Assembly: GCA_963789015.1 (NCBI GenBank) | Contig: CAWBIU010000001.1 | Coordinates: forward strand, 1,860,001 to 1,924,000 | Length of the DNA: 64,000 nucleotides | Reading direction: 5' to 3' | DNA from: JAOPZW01 sp963789015 | GTDB taxonomy: Bacteria; Actinomycetota; Thermoleophilia; Solirubrobacterales; Solirubrobacteraceae | In this document: positions 42,798 to 51,299 of the stretch, piece by piece | Layout of the letters: each line of letters opens with the position of its first letter | How positions within the stretch are numbered: the first letter of the stretch is position 1 | Program-made: the position numbers and the translations under genes | Notes under the pieces: generated by a model | Database searches by the model: none | What the model was told of the DNA's origin: nothing | Seen by the model: only the letters and a program-made list of their open reading frames with translations

Positions 42798-43532
42798 GTG
42801 GTGATGGTCCAAGCGACAACCGCTGATGAGCTCGTGCCCGAGCAGTTGAACGGGCAGCTGGTGGTCCCCGCCCTGAGCGCGAAGGCCAGCGTCGGGCAGC
42901 TCGCCTACGACGCGCTCCGCAGCGCCATCCTGTCGATGGACGTCTACCACTCGGACGCCGACCTGCGGCTCGACGAGAAGTCGCTCGCCGCCGATCTCGG
43001 CGTCAGCCGCACGCCGGTCCGCGAGGCGCTCGCGCGCCTCGAGCACGAGGGCCTCGTGCGCATCGTCCCGCGGCGCGGGATCTACATCGTGCGCAAGAGC
43101 AAGGCCGAGATCATCGAGATGATCCTGGTCTGGGCAGCGCTTGAGTCGATGGCCGCACGGCTCGTGTGCGAGCGGGCGACCGATGAGGAGATCGGCACCC
43201 TGCGGACCCTCTTCGCGGACTTCGCGGACGATGGGCTGCGCTCGCACATCAACGAGTACTCGGCGGCCAACCTGCGGTTCCACCAGCGGATCATCGAGCT
43301 CGGGCGCTCGCCGCTGATCCTGAACATGGCCCAGAACCTGCTCGTGCACGTGCGGGCCATCCGCGGGCGCACGATCGGGGAGGACGACCGGGCCGAGCGC
43401 TCGATCGTCGATCACATGCAGATCATCGAAGCGCTCGAGGCCCGGGACACCGAGCTCGCCGAGCGTCTGGTGAGAGACCACGCCCTGAACCTGGCCGACC
43501 ACGTCGAGCAGACGGTCGACCACCTTGACTGA
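42798..43532 (+). CDS. GntR-family regulator, FadR/FCD subfamily
   Basis: A 244-aa regulator. The N-terminal winged helix is typical (LAYDALRSAILSMDVY; RLDEKSLAADLGVSRTPVRE; LARLEHEGLVRIVPRRGIYI). The C-terminal FCD domain (residues 110-235) has the metal/ligand-binding His and Asp/Asn residues spread in ANLRFHQRIIEL, SIVDHMQIIEALEA and RDHALNLADHV. GTG 42798, GTG 42801 and ATG 42804 are all possible starts. It stands at the head of the oxalate-type locus in the same orientation and is the likely specific regulator; its effector could be oxalate, formate or a related acid (inference). Confidence 0.9.
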   Translation: MVMVQATTADELVPEQLNGQLVVPALSAKASVGQLAYDALRSAILSMDVYHSDADLRLDEKSLAADLGVSRTPVREALARLEHEGLVRIVPRRGIYIVRKSKAEIIEMILVWAALESMAARLVCERATDEEIGTLRTLFADFADDGLRSHINEYSAANLRFHQRIIELGRSPLILNMAQNLLVHVRAIRGRTIGEDDRAERSIVDHMQIIEALEARDTELAERLVRDHALNLADHVEQTVDHLD

Positions 43533-43595
43533 CTGACAGCAACCCGTTCCCCGCGGCGCACACCACGTCAGACCGGGGTTAGAGAGGAGAGCGAC

Positions 43596-45326
43596 GTGAG
43601 CGCGACGACGAGGACCCCAGTGGCCGATGAGAGCACGGCCACGACGAACGGCACCGAGCAGCAGACCATCTCGGGTGGTCACCTGGTGGCCAAGGCCCTG
43701 AAGGCCGAGGGCATCGATGCGATCTTCACCCTGTGCGGTGGTCACATCATCGACATCTACGACGGCTGCATCGACGAGGGCATCAAGGTCATCGACGTCC
43801 GGCACGAGCAGGTCGCGGCGCACGCGGCCGACGCGTACGCCCGTGTGACCGGCAGGCCCGGCTGCGCCGTCGTGACGGCCGGCCCCGGCACCACCGACGC
43901 CATCACCGGCGTCGCCAACGCCTTCCGCGCCGAGAGCCCGTTCCTGCTCATCGGCGGCCAGGGCGCCCTCAACCAGCACAAGATGGGCTCCCTGCAGGAC
44001 CTGCCCCACGTCGACATCATGAAGCCGATCACCAAGTTCGCCTCGAACGTGGTGACCACCGAGCGCGTCGCCGACATGTGCGCGATGGCCTTCCGCGAGT
44101 CGATGGCCGGCGCGCCCGGCCCGTCGTTCCTCGAGATCGGCCGCGACATCCTCGACGGCAAGGTCCCGCTCGAGAGCGCCGTGCTCCCGCAGCCCGGCCA
44201 CTACCGCGCCTCGACGAAGAGCATCGGCGACCCCAACGACGTCGACAAGCTCACCGAGATGCTGATGGCCGCCGAGCGGCCCTGCGTCCTGCTCGGCACC
44301 CAGGTGTGGACCTCGCGCGGTCACGAGAACGCGATCGACTTCGTCCGCACGCTCGACATCCCGGCGTACATGAACGGCGCCGCCCGCGGCACCTTGCCGC
44401 CGGGCGACCCGCACCACTTCCACCTCACACGGCGCTACGCGTTCAACAACGCCGACCTGATCCTGATCGTCGGCACGCCGTTCGACTTCCGCATGGGCTA
44501 CGGCAAGCGCCTGCCCACGGAGGCGAAGGTCGTCCAGATCGACATGGACTACCGCACGGTCGGCAAGAACCGCGACATCGACCTCGGCCTCGTCGGCGAC
44601 CCCGGCGCGATCCTGGGCGAGATCGCCAAGGCCGCCAAGGGCCGCAAGTCCAAGAACCCGAGCGCCCGCACGCAGTGGGTCGAGGGCCTGCGCCAGGAGG
44701 AGGCGCGCCTCAAGGAGGAGCGCCAGCCGCGGCTCATGAAGGAGCAGGCGCCGATCCACCCGCTGCGCCTCGCGCACGAGATCAACGAGTTCCTCACGGA
44801 CAACTCGCTGTTCATCGGCGACGGCGGCGACATCGTCACCTTCTCCGGCGGCGTCGTCCAGCCCAAGGGCCCCGGCCTGTGGATGGACCCGGGCCCGCTC
44901 GGGACGATCGGCGTCGGCATGCCGTTCGTGCTGGGCGCCAAGCAGGCGCGCCCCGACCGCGAGATCGTGACGCTCTTCGGTGACGGCGCCTTCAGCCTCA
45001 CCGGCTGGGACTTCGAGACCGCCGTGCGCTTCGACATGCCGTTCATCGGCGTCGTCGGCAACAACTCGTACATGAACCAGATCCGCTACGGCCAGATCCA
45101 GAAGTACGGCGAGGCCAAGGGCGACGTCGGCAACAAGCTCGGCGACGTGCCCTACGACAAGTTCGCCCAGATGCTCGGCGGCTACGGCGAGGAGGTCCGC
45201 GAGCCCAAGGACATCCGGCCGGCGCTCGAGCGGGCCCGCGAGAGCGGCAAGCCCTCGCTCATCAACGTGTGGGTGGACCCGGACGCCTTCGCGCCGGGCA
45301 CCATGAACCAGACGATGTACAAGTAG
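43596..45326 (+). CDS. TPP-dependent oxalyl-CoA decarboxylase / 2-hydroxyacyl-CoA lyase-type enzyme
   Basis: A 576-aa enzyme of the acetolactate synthase superfamily. The TPP-activating Glu is in DVRHEQVAAHAADAYARV (E71). The central domain reads RYAFNNADLILIVGTPFDF. The Mg-TPP motif is GDGAFSLTGWDFETAVRF...NNSYMNQ (G462 onward). A C-terminal tail ends GTMNQTMYK. The GTG start has AGAGGAG upstream. The companion CoA-transferase is very close to formyl-CoA:oxalate CoA-transferase, so oxalyl-CoA decarboxylation to formyl-CoA and CO2 is the leading guess. However, the sequence diverges from Oxalobacter OXC, and cleavage of a 2-hydroxyacyl-CoA to formyl-CoA plus a carbonyl compound is equally compatible. 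Confidence 0.8.
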   Translation: MSATTRTPVADESTATTNGTEQQTISGGHLVAKALKAEGIDAIFTLCGGHIIDIYDGCIDEGIKVIDVRHEQVAAHAADAYARVTGRPGCAVVTAGPGTTDAITGVANAFRAESPFLLIGGQGALNQHKMGSLQDLPHVDIMKPITKFASNVVTTERVADMCAMAFRESMAGAPGPSFLEIGRDILDGKVPLESAVLPQPGHYRASTKSIGDPNDVDKLTEMLMAAERPCVLLGTQVWTSRGHENAIDFVRTLDIPAYMNGAARGTLPPGDPHHFHLTRRYAFNNADLILIVGTPFDFRMGYGKRLPTEAKVVQIDMDYRTVGKNRDIDLGLVGDPGAILGEIAKAAKGRKSKNPSARTQWVEGLRQEEARLKEERQPRLMKEQAPIHPLRLAHEINEFLTDNSLFIGDGGDIVTFSGGVVQPKGPGLWMDPGPLGTIGVGMPFVLGAKQARPDREIVTLFGDGAFSLTGWDFETAVRFDMPFIGVVGNNSYMNQIRYGQIQKYGEAKGDVGNKLGDVPYDKFAQMLGGYGEEVREPKDIRPALERARESGKPSLINVWVDPDAFAPGTMNQTMYK

Positions 45327-45335
45327 GTGGAGGGC

Positions 45336-46583
45336 ATGGCTGTGAAGAAGGCCCTCGAGGGAGTCCGGGTCATCGACATGACCCACGTCCAGGCCGGCCC
45401 GGTGTGCACGCAGCTGCTGGCCTGGATGGGCGCCGACGTCATCAAGATCGAGCAGCCTGGCCGCGGGGACGTCACCCGCAGCCAGCTGCGCGACCTGCCG
45501 GACGTCGACAGCCTGTACTTCACGATGCTCAACTGCAACAAGCGGAGCCTGACCCTCAACCTCAAGTCGGACGAGGGCAAGGAGATCCTCCGCAAGCTCG
45601 TGGACCGCTCGGACATCGTGGTCGAGAACTTCGGCCCCGGCGTCATGGACCGGCTGGGCTTCACGTGGGAGCACCTGCACGAGCTGAACCCGAAGCTCAT
45701 CTACGCGTCGTTGAAGGGCTTCGGCCCGGGCGCGCTGGAGAAGGCCAAGGCGTACGAGAACATCGCCCAGGCCACCGGCGGCGCCATGTCGACGACAGGC
45801 TTCGAGGACGGCCCACCCGTGGTCACCGGCGCCCAGATCGGCGACTCGGGCAACGCGGTCCACCTGTTCGGCGCGATCTGCGCCGCGCTCTACCAGCGCA
45901 CCCACACCGGGCGCGGGCAGCGCGTTCAGATCTCGATGCGCGGCGGCATCCTCAACCTGTGCCGCGTCAAGCTGCGCGACCAGCAGCGGCTCGAGCACGG
46001 CCCGCTCAACGAGTACCCCAACAAGGAGTTCCTCGACTTCGTGCCGCGCTCCGGCAACGCGTCGGGCGGCGGTCAGCCGGGCTGGTGCGTGCGCTGCAAG
46101 CCGATGACCGACCACGGCACGAACGCGTGGCTGTACGTCGTCATCCAGCCGCAGATCTGGGAGCCCCTGATGAACAAGATCGGGCACCCGGACCTCGTCG
46201 AGCACCCCGACTACGCCACTCCCGAGGCGCGCCTGTCGCGCCTGGACGAGATCTTCGGCCTGATCGAGGAGTGGACGCTGACCAAGACCAAGTGGGAGGC
46301 GTTCGGCGAGCTCAACGCCATCAACGTCCCCTGCGGTCCCGTGCTCAGCACGAAGGACCTCATCGAGGACGAGGGCCTGCGCGCCGAGGGCATGATCGTC
46401 GACGTGGAGCACCCCGAGCGCGGGCGCTTCTCGACCGTCGGCTGCCCCTTCACGCTGTCCGACTCGCCCGTCCAGGTCCAGCGCCCGCCGCTGCTGGGCG
46501 AGCACAACGGCGAGGTCCTGCAGGAGCTCCTGGATTACCAGGAGGAGGAGCTCGGCCGTCTGAGCGCAGCCGGCGCGGTCTGA
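45336..46583 (+). CDS. frc: Formyl-CoA:oxalate CoA-transferase (class III, CaiB/BaiF)
   Basis: A 415-aa class III CoA-transferase. From memory of the Oxalobacter enzyme, many blocks match nearly word for word: THVQAGPVCTQ, VDSLYFTMLNCNKRSL, VENFGPGVMDRLGFTWE, KLRDQQRLE, and GNASGGGQPGW (the glycine loop, G244 on). The catalytic aspartate that forms acyl-CoA anhydrides is D170 in GAQIGDSGN, one position from Asp169 of the model enzyme. It moves CoA from formyl-CoA to oxalate, giving oxalyl-CoA and formate. Start ATG 45336 follows AGGTGGAGG. The gene lies 9 bp after the TPP enzyme, with which it would form a cycle. Confidence 0.9.
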   Translation: MAVKKALEGVRVIDMTHVQAGPVCTQLLAWMGADVIKIEQPGRGDVTRSQLRDLPDVDSLYFTMLNCNKRSLTLNLKSDEGKEILRKLVDRSDIVVENFGPGVMDRLGFTWEHLHELNPKLIYASLKGFGPGALEKAKAYENIAQATGGAMSTTGFEDGPPVVTGAQIGDSGNAVHLFGAICAALYQRTHTGRGQRVQISMRGGILNLCRVKLRDQQRLEHGPLNEYPNKEFLDFVPRSGNASGGGQPGWCVRCKPMTDHGTNAWLYVVIQPQIWEPLMNKIGHPDLVEHPDYATPEARLSRLDEIFGLIEEWTLTKTKWEAFGELNAINVPCGPVLSTKDLIEDEGLRAEGMIVDVEHPERGRFSTVGCPFTLSDSPVQVQRPPLLGEHNGEVLQELLDYQEEELGRLSAAGAV

Positions 46584-46639
46584 GCCGCGCCGCACGAACC
46601 GAGAACGAACGAGATCCAGATCCGAGAAGAGGGAGATTG

Positions 46640-48811
46640 ATGTCGACAGTCACGCAAGCCCAGTCGGGCACCCGAGACCAGTCCGCGGTTCGGGAGGTGC
46701 TGGATGGGGTGCGCGCCGACGGTCGTGACGCCCTGAGCGCCCCCGAGGCCAAGAAGGTCGCCGACGCCTACGGGATCCCGGTCCCGGGCGAGGCGCTGGC
46801 CACGTCCGCAGAGGAGGCGGTGTCCGCCGCCGAGGAGATGGGCTACCCCGTGGTGGCCAAGATCGTCTCGCCGGACATCCTTCACAAGACCGAGGCGAAG
46901 GGCGTCCTCGTGGGCCTGTCGTCGGCCGAGGACGTGTCCTCCGGCTTCGACACGATCGTCGCCAACGCGAAGGCCTACAAGGCCGACGCCGACATCACGG
47001 GCGTGCAGATCCAGCAGATGCTGCCCGAGGGCCAGGAGGTCCTCATCGGCGCCATCAAGGACCCGTCGTTCGGCCCGATCGTCACGTTCGGCCTCGGCGG
47101 CATCCTCGTCGAGGTGCTGCGCGACGTGACCTTCCGCCTCGCGCCGGTGTCGCATGAGGACGCGCTCGACGCGATCAACTCGATCCGCACCGCCGAGGTC
47201 CTGCACGGCGTCCGCGGCCGGCCCGGCGTCGACATCGAGGCGCTGGCCTCGACGCTGCAGGCGGTCTCCGAGCTGGTCACCGACTTCCCGGAGATCACCG
47301 AGGTCGACCTCAACCCCGTCCTGGCGACGCCCGAGGGTGCGACCGCCGTCGACGCGCGCTTCATCGTCGACTTCGCCCAGGAGGACACGCGCCCGCCGGT
47401 GTACTCGAAGGAGGACATCCTCGAGGTGATGACGCGGATGTTCACTCCGCGCGCGATCGCCGTCGTCGGAGCCTCGGACTCCGAGGGCAAGATCGGCAAC
47501 TCGGTGATGAAGAACCTCGTCAACGGCGGGTTCGAGGGCGAGATCTATCCGATCAACCCGAAGGCCGACGAGATCCTCGGGCTGAAGGCCTACAACGACA
47601 TCGCCGACCTGCCCGACGGCGTCGACCTGGCCGTGTTCTGCATCCCGGCCAAGTTCGTCGTCGACGCCATCGCCCAGGTGGGCGACAAGGGCATCGCCGC
47701 GGCCGTCCTGATCCCGTCGGGCTTCGCCGAGACGGGCGAGGAGGAGCTGCAGCAGAAGCTCCAGGAGACGGCGCGCGAGCACGGCGTCCGCTTCATCGGC
47801 CCGAACATCTACGGGATCTACTACCTGCCGCACCACATGAGCGCGGCGTTCACGACGTCCTACGACGTCCAGGGCTCGACCGCGCTGGCGTCGCAGAGCG
47901 GCGGCATCGGCATGGGCATCCTCGGCTTCGCGCGCTCGACCAAGCTCGGCGTCGCGGCGATCGTCGGCCTCGGCAACAAGGCCGACATCGACGAGGACGA
48001 CCTGCTGACGTTCTTCGAGCAGGACGACAACACGCAGTGCGTCGCGCTGCACATGGAGGACCTCAAGGACGGCCGCACCTTCGTCGAGGTCGCCCAGCGC
48101 GTCTCGAAGAAGAAGCCGATCGTCGTCCTCAAGGCCGGCGCCACTCCCGCCGGCGCGTCGGCGGCGGCATCGCACACCGCGGCGCTGGCCGGCGACGACA
48201 AGGTCTACGACGACATCCTGCGCCAGGCGGGCGTCGTGCGGGCCACCGGCCTGCGCGACCTGCTCGAGCTGGCCCGGGCGCTGCCCGTGCTGCCGACCCC
48301 GACCGGTGAGAACGTCGTGATCATCACCGGCGCCGGCGGGTCCGGCGTGCTCCTCTCCGACGCCTGCTACAACGGCGGGCTTCAGCTCATGGAGATGCCG
48401 GACGACCTGAATGAGGCGTTCATGAAGTTCATCCCGCCGTTCGGCGCGGCCGGCAACCCGGTCGACATCACCGGCGGCGAGCCCCCCGAGACCTACGCCA
48501 ACACCATCCGGCTGGGCCTCGAGGACGAGCGGATCCACTCGCTCGTGCTGGGCTACTGGCACACGATCATCACCCCGCCGATGACGTTCGCCAAGGTGGT
48601 GGCGGAGGTCGTCGAGGAGTACAAGGCCAAGGGGATCGAGAAGCCGATCGTGGCCTCGCTCGCGGGAGACGTCGAGGTCGAGGAGGCCTCGCAGTACCTG
48701 TTCGAGCGTGGCGTCCCCGCGTACCCGTATACGACGGAGACGCCGGTGGAGGTCCTGGCGGCCAAGTACCGCTGGGCGCGAATGGCCGGTCTGCTCGACG
48801 GCAAGCGGTGA
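46640..48811 (+). CDS. ADP-forming acyl-CoA synthetase, beta-alpha fused order
   Basis: A 723-aa nucleoside-diphosphate-forming acyl-CoA synthetase. Residues 20-245 are an ATP-grasp_5 domain (VADAYGIPVPGEALATSAEE; YPVVAKIVSPDILHKTEAKG). Residues 260-480 are the CoA-binding Rossmann and ligase domains (FTPRAIAVVGASDSEGKIGN). The phosphohistidine is H512 in AASHTAALAGDD. Many relatives have the alpha part first; here beta comes first. ATG 46640 follows GGGAGA. In this locus it could prime oxalyl-CoA from oxalate, or recover ATP from formyl-CoA or another acyl-CoA; the substrate cannot be read from sequence. Confidence 0.88.
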   Translation: MSTVTQAQSGTRDQSAVREVLDGVRADGRDALSAPEAKKVADAYGIPVPGEALATSAEEAVSAAEEMGYPVVAKIVSPDILHKTEAKGVLVGLSSAEDVSSGFDTIVANAKAYKADADITGVQIQQMLPEGQEVLIGAIKDPSFGPIVTFGLGGILVEVLRDVTFRLAPVSHEDALDAINSIRTAEVLHGVRGRPGVDIEALASTLQAVSELVTDFPEITEVDLNPVLATPEGATAVDARFIVDFAQEDTRPPVYSKEDILEVMTRMFTPRAIAVVGASDSEGKIGNSVMKNLVNGGFEGEIYPINPKADEILGLKAYNDIADLPDGVDLAVFCIPAKFVVDAIAQVGDKGIAAAVLIPSGFAETGEEELQQKLQETAREHGVRFIGPNIYGIYYLPHHMSAAFTTSYDVQGSTALASQSGGIGMGILGFARSTKLGVAAIVGLGNKADIDEDDLLTFFEQDDNTQCVALHMEDLKDGRTFVEVAQRVSKKKPIVVLKAGATPAGASAAASHTAALAGDDKVYDDILRQAGVVRATGLRDLLELARALPVLPTPTGENVVIITGAGGSGVLLSDACYNGGLQLMEMPDDLNEAFMKFIPPFGAAGNPVDITGGEPPETYANTIRLGLEDERIHSLVLGYWHTIITPPMTFAKVVAEVVEEYKAKGIEKPIVASLAGDVEVEEASQYLFERGVPAYPYTTETPVEVLAAKYRWARMAGLLDGKR

Positions 48812-48950
48812 GGGAGAGCACGGCACCTGACGAGGAGGAGAACACGGGAAACGTGTTGTAGAGAGGTCGGGCGCGGGCAGAGGAGGCGGCGGACGGAACG
48901 CCGTCGCCCGCGCCACGCAGGGAATCGAAGTTCGCTACTAGGGGAGAGTT
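48812..48950 (+). other. Structured intergenic region before the transporter gene
   Basis: This 139-bp spacer holds AACACG-GGAAA-CGTGTT (near 48841-48857), then a larger imperfect hairpin in which GGCGCGGGC (near 48870) faces GCCCGCGCC (near 48905) with a small inner ACGG/CCGT stem. It may act as a partial terminator or RNA-stability element between the synthetase and the transporter genes. It ends in GGGGAGAG, the ribosome-binding site of the next gene. Confidence 0.4.
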
Positions 48951-50462
48951 ATGGAGACTGAAGGCAGGCCGCCCGATTCGGGCGCGGCCGCGACGGGCTC
49001 GGCAGCGGTCGTTGAGGACGAGCGGGTCTGGCGGGCGGGCAAGCTGCCGCCGATGCCGATCCGCAAGCTGCCCGAGGCGCCGGAGGCGGTGCACATCGTC
49101 GGGCCGGCGATGATCCTCGTCGCGCTCGGCGTGGGCTTCGGCGAGACGTTCCTATGGCCGCGGCTCGTCATCGTGTTCGGGCCGGAGATCCGCTGGCTGT
49201 TCCTGCTCGGCGTCATCGTGCAGACCGTTGTGATGCTCGAGATGGCGCGCTACGCGATGGCCACCGGAGAGTCGATCTTCTTCGGCGCGGCGAGACTCGC
49301 CAAGCCGTTGATGTGGCTCTTCTTCCTGATCGCGATCCTCGTCTACGTCTGGCCGGGGCACATCTCCGGCGGCTCCGAGGCGCTCGAGGAGATCACCGGT
49401 ATCCCGTGGCAGCTCTCGGCGAGCGTCGGCCTGATCGTCATCGGGATCATGTTCACGGTCGTCACGTACATCTACAACCTGATCGAGTCGCTGCTGGCGT
49501 TCCTGGTCGGCGTGCTCGTGATCGGTTCGGCCATCGTCGGCGCGATCGTCGGCAGCCTGGCCGACCTGGGTGACGCCCTCGTCGGGACCATCCGGATCGA
49601 CACGGGCATCCCGAGCGAGGCGCTCAACGCGACCTGGTTCCCGCTCGTCGTCGGTGCCCTGGCCTTCGCAGGGCCGTCCGGCATGCAGCAGATGTGGTAC
49701 ACGCTGTGGCTGCGGGACAAGGGCGCCGGCATGGGCGCGCACATCCCGAAGGTGCGTGGCCTGCTGCACGCCGGCGAGGAGGAGACCATCCCCAACGCCG
49801 GCCACATGTTCGACACGGACGACCCCGACGAGCTGCGCAAGTGGCACGGCTGGCAGAAGTGGGTGCGCTACGACGCCATCCTGCTGTTCTTCGGCATCAC
49901 GATGCTCGTGACGATCATCTTCACGGTGCTCGCCATGAACGCGGCCGAGGTCAACCCCAACGCGCGGCAAGCGCTGCTGGACGGCGAGCGTGACGCGGCC
50001 CTGACGGCCATGGGCGACGCCTTCGGCGAGGCCGCCGGCGTCCTCGATCCGGTGTTCTTCATCTTCATCGCGATCGTGGGCTTCAAGGCCTCCATCGGCC
50101 TGTTCGACGCCTTCGCGCGCGGCCAGTCGGACATGACGTACTACTTCATGCCCGGCGCCAAGCGGTTCAAGATGGCCCAGCTGTACTCCATGTACCTCTG
50201 GGGCGTGATCATCTTCGGCGTGATCATCCTCAACTTCGGTCCCGCCGACGGCCCGACCGCGATCCTGGACATCCTGGCGTTCCTGTCGACGTTCGTGATG
50301 GGGGCGTACTGCCTGACGCTGGCGGTGGTCAACAGGAAGAACCTGCCGCCGAGGATCAGGCCCAATCCGATGATCACGGGCGTGCTCGTGCTCGGTGGGA
50401 TCGGGTACCTGTTCGCGCTGTTCTACAGCCTGATCAAGTTCGGCGTCACGGACCTGGGCTGA
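48951..50462 (+). CDS. Divergent Nramp-superfamily transporter
   Basis: A 503-aa protein with about eleven transmembrane helices and an Nramp-like arrangement. TM1 reads GPAMILVALGVGFGETFLWP, where canonical metal transporters have DPGN. TM6 reads AFAGPSGMQQMWYTLWLRDK, where they have MPH. Both metal-binding motifs are therefore lost, and a Mn/Fe transport role is unlikely. A hydrophilic loop of about 70 residues (AHIPKVRGLLHAGEEETIPN...) lies between TM6 and TM7. Its position after frc and the acyl-CoA synthetase suggests uptake of the pathway substrate, possibly oxalate or another organic acid. This is inference. It overlaps the next gene by one base (TGATG). Confidence 0.75.
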   Translation: METEGRPPDSGAAATGSAAVVEDERVWRAGKLPPMPIRKLPEAPEAVHIVGPAMILVALGVGFGETFLWPRLVIVFGPEIRWLFLLGVIVQTVVMLEMARYAMATGESIFFGAARLAKPLMWLFFLIAILVYVWPGHISGGSEALEEITGIPWQLSASVGLIVIGIMFTVVTYIYNLIESLLAFLVGVLVIGSAIVGAIVGSLADLGDALVGTIRIDTGIPSEALNATWFPLVVGALAFAGPSGMQQMWYTLWLRDKGAGMGAHIPKVRGLLHAGEEETIPNAGHMFDTDDPDELRKWHGWQKWVRYDAILLFFGITMLVTIIFTVLAMNAAEVNPNARQALLDGERDAALTAMGDAFGEAAGVLDPVFFIFIAIVGFKASIGLFDAFARGQSDMTYYFMPGAKRFKMAQLYSMYLWGVIIFGVIILNFGPADGPTAILDILAFLSTFVMGAYCLTLAVVNRKNLPPRIRPNPMITGVLVLGGIGYLFALFYSLIKFGVTDLG

Positions 50463-51148
50463 TGCCTGCGACCCGAACCCCGAAGACCGCGGCCGGCACG
50501 CCGGTGCAGGCGCCGACGTCCGCAGGCTGGGAGAGCCTCGACCGCCGCCAGGTGGTCGAGCTCGCCCTGCCGGGCGCGCTCATCGGGGTGCTCGGGGCGG
50601 CGATCGCCGTGGGACTGGCCGCCTCCGGCGGTCTGTCCCCGGGCCTCTCGGTCCTGTCGGTCGTCGGCCTCGGGCTGCCGCTCGCGGCGGTCGGCGCGTA
50701 CTACGAGATCCTCCTCGCCAAGGGGAAGATCCCGCTGGGCCCGCTGGCGCCGATGGCGGTGGTGTGGCTCGTCGGGTTCCCCCTGGCGAGGATCGTGCAC
50801 GCGCTGCTGCTGGCGGGCTTCGACCAGTCGGACGTCGTCGTGCCCAACGGATGGGCGGACTTCGTCGTCTACAACATCCTGCTGAGCGTCCCCTTCTCGA
50901 TCGGGTTCTGGTGGCTGCACGAGAACTTCGCGCCGCGTTGGTGGATGCATCTGGAGCAGAAGGGCAACCCGGTGGCCGCTCGCCACATGTCGTTGCTCGT
51001 GAACAGCGCGGAGCGCAAGCGCGAGACCCGTCCCGACGGGACCCTCACCGGGCTGGCCGGGATGCAGGAGCGGCGGCTGGCCCGCCGGCGCGGCCAGCAG
51101 GGCCGGCACGAGAAAGAGAAGCCGGCGGCGCGCCGACGAGGGCGCTGA
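50462..51148 (+). CDS. Membrane protein coupled to the Nramp-like transporter
   Basis: A 228-aa protein with four or five hydrophobic segments (LALPGALIGVLGAAIAVGLA; LSVLSVVGLGLPLAAVGAYY; LAPMAVVWLVGFPLARIVHA; FVVYNILLSVPFSIGFWW) and a basic cytoplasmic tail rich in Arg/Lys. The start ATG shares a base with the transporter stop, so the two are translationally coupled and probably form a complex. No family is recognised. It may be an accessory subunit; no enzymatic motif is present. Confidence 0.65.
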   Translation: MPATRTPKTAAGTPVQAPTSAGWESLDRRQVVELALPGALIGVLGAAIAVGLAASGGLSPGLSVLSVVGLGLPLAAVGAYYEILLAKGKIPLGPLAPMAVVWLVGFPLARIVHALLLAGFDQSDVVVPNGWADFVVYNILLSVPFSIGFWWLHENFAPRWWMHLEQKGNPVAARHMSLLVNSAERKRETRPDGTLTGLAGMQERRLARRRGQQGRHEKEKPAARRRGR

Positions 51149-51176
51149 CCTCGATGCAATGACCCGGTCGCCTCTC

Positions 51177-51238
51177 GTGACGTTCGGCGATCGGAGGACA
51201 TAGCGTGTCGGAAGCTCGCGGCCCCAGGGGCCGCGAGC
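51177..51238 (+). promoter_or_regulatory. sucCD promoter with hairpin at the 5' end of the leader
   Basis: GTGACG (51177-51182) and TAGCGT (51201-51206) with 18-bp spacing form a plausible promoter. A near-perfect hairpin, GCTCGCGGCCCC (51214-51225) against GGGGCCGCGAGC (51227-51238), would sit at the very 5' end of an 87-nt leader. It may protect the message from decay or pause transcription. Confidence 0.45.
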
Positions 51239-51299
51239 CGACGGCGCGCGGACAACGATCGAGCTCTCCCCGGAGGCCCGAGGGCGAGCGGAGGTGGGA

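Noticed and set aside
42744..46595. A 1283-aa minus-strand open frame opposite gntR, the TPP enzyme and frc
   Set aside because: Antisense shadow of three well-supported genes; its sequence is repetitive Val/Leu/Arg/Asp without motifs.
48951..50462. Manganese/iron transporter MntH
   Set aside because: The DPGN and MPH metal-binding motifs are missing from TM1 and TM6.
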